Assembly (NCBI GenBank): GCA_964592425.1
Contig: CAZQCG010000005.1
Location: 1 to 64,000 of the forward strand
Reading direction: 5' to 3'
Length of the DNA: 64,000 nucleotides
Source: Viridilinea sp964592425
GTDB lineage: Bacteria; Chloroflexota; Chloroflexia; Chloroflexales; Chloroflexaceae
Shown: in pieces, positions 26,001-32,067 of the stretch
Position numbering within the stretch: the first letter of the stretch is position 1
How the letters are laid out: the number at the start of each line of letters is the position of its first letter
Made by a program: the position numbers and the translations under genes
The notes under the pieces: model-generated
What the model was told of the DNA's origin: nothing
The model's database searches: none
Seen by the model: the letters and a program-made list of their open reading frames with translations, nothing else

Positions 26001-26638
26001 AATGTATCGGCGACCCGGACTACTTCCTGACGGCAACCAACGCGCGTCCACTCTTTATTCCGCCTGATTATCACTATGCCGGTAGTGTGACGGTGGAAGA
26101 GATTGAGGCGTTGGAGATCTACAGTCGCTTGCCGGTGCCTGATCCACCGCAGCAGTTTGCTGTTGAGGATATTGCTGCTACCTATGCGGCCATGCCCGTG
26201 CCCAACTTCCCGTTGCGGCGGCTGCTCAGCGGAGTGGTGCCCCAGCACACGGTTGACGTCGCCTGGCGTGATGGCTTTAGCCTGCGTGGCTTCGACCTCG
26301 ACCGGATCACGCTTGGCCCGAGCGACCCGGCCTTTGTCACACTCTATTGGCGCGCCGAGCAACCGCTTTCGGCCACGAGTATGCCGGTCGTGCTGGTACA
26401 GGATGCACAGGGTCGTGAGGTGGCTGAACTTGAGCCTTTCTGCTCGGGGATGCCGGCAGCAACCTGGTACGCTAACTATGCGAATGAGACACCCTTCCGC
26501 CTGCTGCCTGGCATGCTGCCACCGGGCGACTATACGCTGCTGGTGGGGGTACGTGTTGCGCCCGGCGGAGCCTGGCTGCCCTTGCGTGATGGCTCCAGCT
26601 TAACGCGCCTGGCTACCATCCAGGTGCATAGTCAGTGA
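23087..26638 (+). CDS. Large GT39-like polytopic membrane glycosyltransferase
   Basis: 1183 aa from the proposed leaderless GTG at 23087 (ATG 23099 is the alternative). One N-terminal membrane segment, a soluble beta-rich domain (about 50-190), a second hydrophobic region, then about ten membrane segments with the GT39/PMT-type acidic loop motif NAEHQGDEAYAL after the first of them, and a C-terminal soluble domain (about 930-1180). Such proteins use polyprenyl-phosphate sugars to glycosylate lipids or proteins outside the membrane. A low-complexity Pro/Thr/Gly/His insert at about residues 285-325 comes from an intragenic repeat. It overlaps the next gene by 4 nt. Confidence 0.75.
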   Translation: MGRQMTKMPTTRGVYALPQRPAIGSLLFVLFAFLAAALLVLILLLPRPWKLQVGAPGDAYFVRNAFAPEGEAGAWLRWSRAKTIIETHGAYAGTTALELRLYREPQATTGRAWPVSLAAGHIPPSVFEAPPGWRRYHLLLPAGATLDPLALQSPTFQPAANDPRQLGLALSDLRVTPLAGSAPLSFALGRAVWLGALLLVIGAGAWLLDAWSCGLAPAHKRPWRIAALVGGLGAAALFWAWYGPGSFAWGLPTNWWLPGLGGLGLVAGVGGGWGMHARKGRSSERCCAPTPTHGAGAPTHGAGVPTHEVGMPGAGTPGAHGVGAPVRWIVAGGLTLIGLAHLGLFAPLPPLWREVAAMLILLTPGALAALAVAGAAADSGERALLGLAGGVAVAALLMLALHALPGPLAWWAPMLAADLLALAGAYALWHRRTALSMPPPALRPTRWLLLPLLLAVSLRLVGLGNAEHQGDEAYALMLAMGVAHGREEILLVHMKGPVEALLPAGILTMTGTLSETGARLPFALAGVGLVLGVWALAGRLIGGQRGDLVGLIAAVAVAADGLLVAFGRIVQYQTVVMLLAAAALLLAWRFAGLGSLFSGGTQPGLPNVRPAAPDQGGMLLAAAALCAAVAVLAHYDGAYVAPALAWLSLAGGIRRGWRRPLDWLRGLGPAVGLGLVLSLSFYVPFVRHEHFARTLGHLATRSGQGALPTLFNNLPDYAVLLSVYNTRYLVFAAGLSLLASLVWLLLVGFGVLHWPVPPFASTPRQAHRAGQARLGVALALLLGLGGLLTVTALPAGSHGGNLASLLLVPPLLGLALAPRLAPGLRLLVLWLVPALLAHALLLADPRTHFYTMHTPGWLLIALGLVILLEQWPRLRPLVAGGTIGLLSLSLAYTGLVMLRPWPEYERAYPATLLPFFTPLSGTSLPDDGIFGFPQRDGWKAAALLFAQGQLRGTFDTNQELFTPGWYLRGQFKCIGDPDYFLTATNARPLFIPPDYHYAGSVTVEEIEALEIYSRLPVPDPPQQFAVEDIAATYAAMPVPNFPLRRLLSGVVPQHTVDVAWRDGFSLRGFDLDRITLGPSDPAFVTLYWRAEQPLSATSMPVVLVQDAQGREVAELEPFCSGMPAATWYANYANETPFRLLPGMLPPGDYTLLVGVRVAPGGAWLPLRDGSSLTRLATIQVHSQ
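23922..23953. repeat. Palindromic repeat unit inside the GT39-like gene
   Basis: A 15-bp perfect hairpin, AGGGGCGCAGCAGCG-AA and complement, located inside the coding frame. GGGGCGCAGC palindromes of this sort are usually intergenic; here one is translated. Confidence 0.7.
23955..24062 (+). repeat. Minisatellite inside the GT39-like gene (21-nt units)
   Basis: Units of 21 nt start at 23955, 23976 and 23997 (encoding PTHGAGA, PTHGAGV, PTHEVGM-like heptads) and then decay into shorter GCCGGGGGCG units. The array stays in frame. Confidence 0.8.
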
Positions 26639-28551
26639 GGCACGCCTCAGTGAAACAGCTGCCTCTGGCGATCTTGCTGCTCTTGAGCGGCTTCTACCTG
26701 CTGACCATGAGCGGCCATACCTACTCGCCCGATGAGGAGACGATGCTGGCCGTGACGCGGGGCCTGATCGAGCGCGGCGATGTGGCGGTGGTGGTCGAGC
26801 CGGATGCCCCCGTGTCGGCGCTGCGCCCCGGTCGCGGTGACGGGCGCTACTCGCCCTATGGGGTCTTGCCTTCACTGCTGGCGATCCCGCTGCACGTGGT
26901 TGGATCGGCCCTGGCTGGCCCTGATGCGGGGGCACGCGACTACGCTTCGCGCCTGGCAGTCACCGCCTTAAACGGGCCACTGACGGCGGCAACCGCTGCA
27001 TTGCTGGCCGCCTGGGCCTTGCGTCTGGGAGCCTCGCGCACCCAGGCGGTGGGTTTGGCGCTACTCTACGGGCTGGCCACCTTTGCCTGGCCTTACACCC
27101 GTACCTTCTTCTCTGAGCCCCTGGCAGCTCTGTTGATCATAGCGGCTGCCTACAGCGTCTGGCTGGCCGAGCAGGCCCCAGACGAACGTGAGAGGGTGGG
27201 CCTGCTGCTTGGTGCCGGGCTGGCCAGTGGCATGCTGCTGCCCACACGGATTGCCGCCGGGATCGCCCTGCCGGTGCTGGGGCTCTATCTACTGCTGCGC
27301 TGCTGGCAACGACGCCCATCCGGCAGCTTCGGGCAACAGGTGCTTGCCCTGTTACGCTGGATCTGGCCCTTTCTGGCCGGGATCGGCCCGGGTCTGGCGC
27401 TGCTGATCTGGTACAATCTGGCCCGTTTCGGCCAACCGCTGGCCTCGGGCTATGCCAGCGAAGCATTGCTCTTCACGACGCCCATCGCTGAAGGGCTCTA
27501 TGGGTTGCTCTTCAGCCCTGCCCGTAGTGTCGTGCTCTTTGCACCGCCTCTCTTGCTGGCCCTCCCTGGCGCTCTGGCGCTCTGGCGACGTGGCCAGGGA
27601 GGGGTGGTGCTGCTGGCGCTGGGGCTTTTCCTGTCGCACCTGCTGCTCTATGCGAGTTGGGGCGCGTGGGAGGGTGGCGGGGTCTGGGGCCCACGCTTCC
27701 TGCTGCCGGTGATCGCCCCCTTGCTTGTCCTGGGGACGGGCTTCCGACTCCCGTATACCGGTCGCCGGTTGGCAAGCATCGTACTGCTCCTGCTTGGCGG
27801 ATGCGGCCTGTTAGGCAACCTGGGGGGCGTATTGTTGAACTTCAACACCTACGTGGTTGCCACTGCTGCGCCGGTTGACGATCCCGCCAACGCACCACTG
27901 ATTGGACACTGGCGGATGTTGTTCGAGCGCTGGGCGGCCTACACAACCCCGGCCCCGGTCTGTCGCCTGGCCGATGGCTTCTATGCCAGCGAAGATCCGG
28001 CAGACACGGCTCTCCCGCGGCGGAGTGGAGCCCTGGGCGAGTTGCGCTGCCGGAGTGAAGGGGCCAGGTTGCGTTTCAGCCTTGATGATCGTCGGCCAGC
28101 GGCAGCCCCGCCAAGTGCCTTAGCGTTGACGCTTAACGGGCAGAGTCTGGCCACACCACCAACGGGTCAGTTGCGCACCTACCATCTACTTTTGGCGCCC
28201 GGCAAGGCCCTGCTGGGCATCGTTGCGCAACCCTGGAACCCGCTGACAGTTGGCTTCAGCGAGCGCAACGATGAGCTAGGCCCCCAGCTTGACGGCTGGC
28301 TTGGTCAGACGACGCGTGGCACAAAGGTAGCCCTGGCCGACACAGCAATCGCGCCCCTGCCGACCAGGGCCCGTCCACGCTGGGCCTGGTACTACGACCC
28401 GCCCAACCAGCACCTGGTTGACCACTGGGCCTGGTATATGCCCCGCTCCGAGTTGGTGGGGTGGCGTATGATACTTCTCGCCGGTCTGCTCCTCGGGCTG
28501 GGCTTTGCTGCCCTCGGTGCAGGGCTGCGCCTACTCCTACGAAAAGGTTGA
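26635..28551 (+). CDS. GT39-like polytopic membrane protein
   Basis: 638 aa, GTG start overlapping the TGA of the previous gene. An N-terminal membrane segment (LPLAILLLLSGFYLLTMSG) is followed by an acidic loop YSPDEETMLAVTRGLIERGD typical of GT-C glycosyltransferases, then roughly nine more membrane segments up to about residue 410, a periplasmic beta-rich region and a last membrane segment at about 610-630. It resembles uncharacterised glycosyltransferase family 39 or phospholipid carrier-dependent enzymes. Pairing with the larger relative upstream suggests one surface-glycan function. Confidence 0.75.
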   Translation: MRHASVKQLPLAILLLLSGFYLLTMSGHTYSPDEETMLAVTRGLIERGDVAVVVEPDAPVSALRPGRGDGRYSPYGVLPSLLAIPLHVVGSALAGPDAGARDYASRLAVTALNGPLTAATAALLAAWALRLGASRTQAVGLALLYGLATFAWPYTRTFFSEPLAALLIIAAAYSVWLAEQAPDERERVGLLLGAGLASGMLLPTRIAAGIALPVLGLYLLLRCWQRRPSGSFGQQVLALLRWIWPFLAGIGPGLALLIWYNLARFGQPLASGYASEALLFTTPIAEGLYGLLFSPARSVVLFAPPLLLALPGALALWRRGQGGVVLLALGLFLSHLLLYASWGAWEGGGVWGPRFLLPVIAPLLVLGTGFRLPYTGRRLASIVLLLLGGCGLLGNLGGVLLNFNTYVVATAAPVDDPANAPLIGHWRMLFERWAAYTTPAPVCRLADGFYASEDPADTALPRRSGALGELRCRSEGARLRFSLDDRRPAAAPPSALALTLNGQSLATPPTGQLRTYHLLLAPGKALLGIVAQPWNPLTVGFSERNDELGPQLDGWLGQTTRGTKVALADTAIAPLPTRARPRWAWYYDPPNQHLVDHWAWYMPRSELVGWRMILLAGLLLGLGFAALGAGLRLLLRKG

Positions 28552-28604
28552 CAGGGGATCTACCACCTGCGCTCCAGTTCCACAGCTCCCTAACTGAGCC
28601 TGTC

Positions 28605-30029
28605 TCACACCCAGCCCGCCAGGCGGGCCAGGCTGGCCGTAGTGAAGGTCACGGCAATGCCGAGGGCAAGGGGCAGCAACGTCGCCACCGCCGTCCACTT
28701 CGCGCTCTTTGTCTCATTCCAGATCGTCAGAATGGTCGTGCTGCAGGGGTTGTGCAACAGACTGAAGAGCATCAGGTTCATCGCGGTCAGCAGGCTCCAA
28801 CCACCAAGCTGAGTGAGGGTTGCATAGACCTGGTTCTGCTCAAGTTCGAGCATCACGCCAGCCTGGGCCAGTTGTGAACGTCCGAGGGTCAGCGTCAGCA
28901 TCAAGATGGTCGGGATGACGATCTCGTTGGCAGGAATGGCGACGACATAGGCCAGCAGGATGATCCCATTCAGGCCAAGCAGCCAGCCAAGCGGTTCGAG
29001 CATATTCACGAGGTGGGCCGCGATGGTGGCCTCACCAAACGAGATATTGCTGATCAGCCAGATCACTGCACCAGCGGGGGCCGCCATCACCACGGCGCGC
29101 CAGAGCACGATCAGTGTGCGGTCAACCAGGGAGGTGGCGATGGTACGCAGCACCTGGGGCGGGCGGTAGGGTGGCAGTTCGAGACTGAAGGCCGAGGCTT
29201 CACCCTTGAGCCAGGTGCGCGTAAGCAGAGCTGAGACCAGTAGCGTCACAGCGATGCCAAGCAGAGTGACACTGACCACACTGGCGGCAGCGACCAGGCT
29301 GGCCATAGTTGGGGTGGCCGTCGCCCCGATGAAGATCGTCCCCATCAGGATCAGGGTCGGCCAACGCCCGTTGCAAATACTGAAGTTGTTGGTAATGATC
29401 GCGATCAGCCGTTCGCGCGGGCTATCGATGATGCGTGTGGCGACCACCCCGGCCGCGTTACAGCCCCAGCCCATCATCATCGAGAGGGACTGTTTGCCGT
29501 GGGCGCCAACTCCTTTGAAAAGCCGATCAAGGTTAAAGGCAACCCGCGGCAGGTAGCCCAGATCTTCGAGCAGGCTAAAGAGTGGGAAGAAGATCGCCAT
29601 CGGCGGTAGCATCACGCTGACCACCCAGGCCGTAGCCAGGTAGACTCCATCAATCAGCAGGCCACTGAGCCAGGCCGGTGCACCAAGGGCCGCAGCACCA
29701 GTATGCAGCCATGTATAGACCGTGCCGAGCAGCAGGTCGGAGAGCAGCGCCGAGGGAACATTGGCCCCGGCAATCGTCAGCCAGAAGACCCCCGTCAGCA
29801 GCAGAATCATGATCGGGAAGCCCCAGACACGGCTGGTCACCACCCGATCGATCGCCCGGTCAAGGCGGAAGGTGGCCTGCTGGCCTTCGCGGGTCACAGC
29901 GCGGTCGGCAATACGGGTTGCCTCGGCATAGACCGCCTCGCTCACCCGATCATGCAGCTGCCCGCCAAGCTCACTGCGCAGGCTGTCAGCCTCGGCAAGC
30001 AGGCGATTGGTAGGAGGCTGCGGTTCCAT
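28605..30029 (-). CDS. feoB: Ferrous iron transporter FeoB, membrane (C-terminal) half as a separate ORF
   Basis: 474 aa from ATG 30029, 1 nt after the stop of the GTPase half, with GGAGG upstream. It contains the FeoB permease core: two Gate repeats around FFPLFSLLEDLGYLPRVAFNLDRL with GWGCNAAGV and ITNNFSICNGRWP, and the second at AIPANEIVIPTILML with HNPCSTTILTIWNE. These Cys-containing motifs belong to the Fe(II) path. In most bacteria this is fused to the G domain; here the chain is encoded as two ORFs that are likely translationally coupled. Confidence 0.9.
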   Translation of the reverse strand: MEPQPPTNRLLAEADSLRSELGGQLHDRVSEAVYAEATRIADRAVTREGQQATFRLDRAIDRVVTSRVWGFPIMILLLTGVFWLTIAGANVPSALLSDLLLGTVYTWLHTGAAALGAPAWLSGLLIDGVYLATAWVVSVMLPPMAIFFPLFSLLEDLGYLPRVAFNLDRLFKGVGAHGKQSLSMMMGWGCNAAGVVATRIIDSPRERLIAIITNNFSICNGRWPTLILMGTIFIGATATPTMASLVAAASVVSVTLLGIAVTLLVSALLTRTWLKGEASAFSLELPPYRPPQVLRTIATSLVDRTLIVLWRAVVMAAPAGAVIWLISNISFGEATIAAHLVNMLEPLGWLLGLNGIILLAYVVAIPANEIVIPTILMLTLTLGRSQLAQAGVMLELEQNQVYATLTQLGGWSLLTAMNLMLFSLLHNPCSTTILTIWNETKSAKWTAVATLLPLALGIAVTFTTASLARLAGWV

Positions 30030-30030
30030 C

Positions 30031-30858
30031 TCAAGCCGCCTCCAGGCTGAGGGGAGCAAGGCTCATACCACGAGTGAGATCACCCAGGCTACCATCGCGC
30101 ACGGCACGCAGAATGCTGGCATCGCCATCGAGCATGCGCAGGGCAACCCAATGGGCGTTGGGCAGACCGGGGAAGGCCGCGAGGATCTGGGGCACCAGGC
30201 GGGCAACTGCCTGATCAACCAGCGGGTCGCTGATCGGCACCGTGCGCGGCCTGGTCTGGTAACTCCCGCTGGCCACCTGGGCGACAGTGCTGAGCAGTTC
30301 GGGCAGCCCTTCACCGCGCCGGGCAGCCATAGCCACTACCGGCACCCCCAGGTCACGGGCAAGCCCGCGTGTATCGACGCTGATTCCATGGCGGCGCGCC
30401 TCGTCAATCAAGTTCACGGCCACCACCACCCGGTCGGTCATCGCCAGGATCTGCAAGGCCAGGTTCAGGTTCCGTTCGAGACGCGTAGCATCAACGACCA
30501 CGATAGTCGCATCGGGTTGACCGAAAAGGATAAAGTCACGGGCAACCTCTTCATCAGCGCTGGTAGAGAGCAGCGAATAGGTGCCGGGCAGGTCGACCAG
30601 TTTATAGCGTTGCCCCTGATAGGCAAAGCCCCCCTCGGCGCGGGTAACAGTCTTACCGGGCCAGTTGCCGGTATGCTGGCGCAACCCGGTCAAAGCATTG
30701 AAGACCGTGCTCTTGCCGGTATTGGGGTTGCCAGCCAGAGCAACGGCGAAATCCCAGTTATCGACGGCGATCCCCAGCTTACGCAACTGAGCATTGGTGG
30801 CAATTGGGCAGGTGGCGCAGGCCGCAGTGGGCATGGTAGGGATGGACTGGCTGCTCAT
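30031..30858 (-). CDS. feoB: FeoB GTPase (N-terminal) half as a separate ORF
   Basis: 275 aa. G-protein domain of the ferrous iron transporter: G1 GNPNTGKST, G2 region with GNWPGKTV, G3 DLPGTYSL and G4 NLID are all present, followed by the helical guanine-dissociation-inhibitor-like domain. A 35-residue N-terminal extension carries CATC. It ends before any membrane segment; the permease half begins 1 nt later. It overlaps feoA by 4 nt. The break falls at the natural domain boundary, which argues for a stable split and not a recent mutation. Confidence 0.92.
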   Translation of the reverse strand: MSSQSIPTMPTAACATCPIATNAQLRKLGIAVDNWDFAVALAGNPNTGKSTVFNALTGLRQHTGNWPGKTVTRAEGGFAYQGQRYKLVDLPGTYSLLSTSADEEVARDFILFGQPDATIVVVDATRLERNLNLALQILAMTDRVVVAVNLIDEARRHGISVDTRGLARDLGVPVVAMAARRGEGLPELLSTVAQVASGSYQTRPRTVPISDPLVDQAVARLVPQILAAFPGLPNAHWVALRMLDGDASILRAVRDGSLGDLTRGMSLAPLSLEAA

Positions 30859-31124
30859 TGGGCTGCTCCTTCACTGATGGGGGTGACCATAATCAGACGC
30901 GCCTGCTCCTGGCGCAAGGCAACCAGCGTTTCACGCACGCGGTAGGCACGCGGATCGCCGAGGGGGCTGCGCACCTCAGCCTCGATGATCGTCCCCGGGT
31001 TCAGCCCCAGGTCGAACATCCGGCGGCGTTCGGCCCCTTCACTATAGAGGCCCACAATGCGGGCGGCAGTCGCTTGTGGCAGCTGATCGAGGCTAAGAAC
31101 AGGCTGGGGTTGCTGACTGGACAT
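30855..31124 (-). CDS. feoA: Ferrous iron transport protein FeoA
   Basis: 89 aa, SH3-like small protein that assists FeoB. Typical sequence: LSLDQLPQATAARIVGL, RRMFDLGLNPGTIIEAEVRSPLGDPRAYRVRETLVALRQEQA. First gene of a feoA-feoB(G)-feoB(M) operon with 4-nt overlaps, under a perfect consensus promoter. Confidence 0.93.
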   Translation of the reverse strand: MSSQQPQPVLSLDQLPQATAARIVGLYSEGAERRRMFDLGLNPGTIIEAEVRSPLGDPRAYRVRETLVALRQEQARLIMVTPISEGAAQ

Positions 31125-31164
31125 CGAATTACCTCTGGCTCAAATCTATTTTAGTCTTGCCTCA

Positions 31165-31193
31165 ATTATAAGTTGGTCGCGCCAGGATGTCAA
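31165..31193 (-). promoter_or_regulatory. feo operon promoter, exact consensus
   Basis: Minus strand TTGACA (31188-31193), a 17-nt spacer, TATAAT (31165-31170): a perfect sigma-70 consensus, 40 nt above the feoA start. No clear Fur or DtxR box is recognisable, though a promoter this strong would be expected to be repressed by iron. Confidence 0.8.
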
Positions 31194-31197
31194 GCCC

Positions 31198-31298
31198 TGA
31201 GAGAAGGATTTATGGAGATAGCAAAGAGAAAATAGCCCGAGCGCATCAGGACGCGGCGAGTGACGCTGAACGGTAAACCAGCCCGAAACCTTGTCTAA
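31198..31298 (+). repeat. About 100-bp interspersed repeat, copy A
   Basis: Nearly identical, in opposite orientation, to 49666-49765 (from GAGAAGGATTTA through GCCCGAGCGCATCAGGACGC to CCGAAACCTTGTCTAA). Its last 36 nt also match 45341-45376 at 28 of 36 positions. It abuts a 48-nt palindrome. Confidence 0.85.
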
Positions 31299-31344
31299 TG
31301 CAGAGAGCTCATCGGTTTGGCCAAACCGATGAGCTCTCTGCATT
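31297..31344. repeat. 48-nt perfect palindrome without loop
   Basis: Two 24-nt arms (AATGCAGAGAGCTCATCGGT, then TTGG at the centre) meet directly at TTGG|CCAA. It lies at the end of repeat copy A. Confidence 0.9.
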
Positions 31345-31358
31345 GCTGATATGGATGT

Positions 31359-31389
31359 GCCCCTCCCGCTGGGGGGGAACGGGAGGGGC
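31359..31389. repeat. GC-rich hairpin
   Basis: GCCCCTCCCG / CGGGAGGGGC, a 10-bp stem with an 11-nt loop. Smaller inverted repeats follow: TGCACC/GGTGCA near 31420 and GTGACAG/CTGTCAC at 31542-31560. No gene is seen in 31345-31740. Confidence 0.55.
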
Positions 31390-31574
31390 TTACGGGCCGC
31401 ATCACTGGCGCGTCAACACTTGCCGTTGCACCGTGGGGGGGAAGGTGCATGGTAGCAGTCGCGCCTGATCTGGCCCGGCTTGAGGAATCGGCAGCACCGT
31501 TACGGTGGCACGCCTCAGCCCTCATAACCAGATTATAACCTGTGACAGCCTACCTGTCACCTGCTTACCCTATC

Positions 31575-31736
31575 GTAACTGTTCACACGTGGGGGAACGG
31601 GCGTTGTCACGCTGAGCGGAGCCGCCAGGCGCAGCGCAGCGTCCCGGTCGGGAACGCCGGTCATGTCGCCGGGACGCTGCGCTGCGCTCAGCGTGACAGA
31701 AACGCGGGCTTCCGTAGGAGCAGTGTGAACAGTTAC
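31575..31736. mobile_element. Foldback (MITE-like) element of 162 bp
   Basis: Terminal inverted repeats of 14 bp (GTAACTGTTCACAC at 31575-31588 and its complement at 31723-31736) enclose a second inverted repeat TGTCACGCTGAGCG (31605-31618 / 31685-31698) and the arms GCGCAGCGCAGCGTCCCGG / complement. It is non-coding and consistent with a non-autonomous palindromic element; no target-site duplication was identified. Confidence 0.6.
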
Positions 31737-31750
31737 CGGGATCCAATTCC

Positions 31751-31779
31751 TTGACTCGCCCTATGGCCGTTGTTATAAT
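31751..31779 (+). promoter_or_regulatory. Promoter of the prkA-yeaH-spoVR operon
   Basis: TTGACT (31751-31756), a 17-nt spacer, TATAAT (31774-31779). The leader to prkA is about 280 nt and contains no ORF I would support. Confidence 0.65.
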
Positions 31780-32040
31780 GCATGTACCTGAACCATCAGG
31801 GCTCCTCAAAATCCCGACTTCCAAGTGATCTCAAGCATTAGATTGCTGGCATCGTAGGACGTTATCGCGTTTGCGTCCTGATTGTGCATGCCCTGAATGC
31901 ATCGTCGCGCTTGGATCACCTTGCCTGTACGTTAGCAAACCCACTCCATCAATGTAGTCGAAGATCTTCTCTCTGCCTACGGCTCGCTGGCCGCGGGTAG
32001 TTCGGCTGTCCCAGCCACCCAGCTTGCCTCTGGTCGGGGC

Positions 32041-32060
32041 AAACTCCTGAATAGGAGGTT
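32041..32060 (+). promoter_or_regulatory. Hairpin enclosing the prkA ribosome-binding site
   Basis: AACTCCT-GAAT-AGGAGGTT folds with the AGGAGG (32053-32058) in one arm, with one bulged G. The start codon is 9 nt downstream at 32068. This could lower translation until the stem is opened. Confidence 0.45.
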
Positions 32061-32067
32061 TCAGTCT

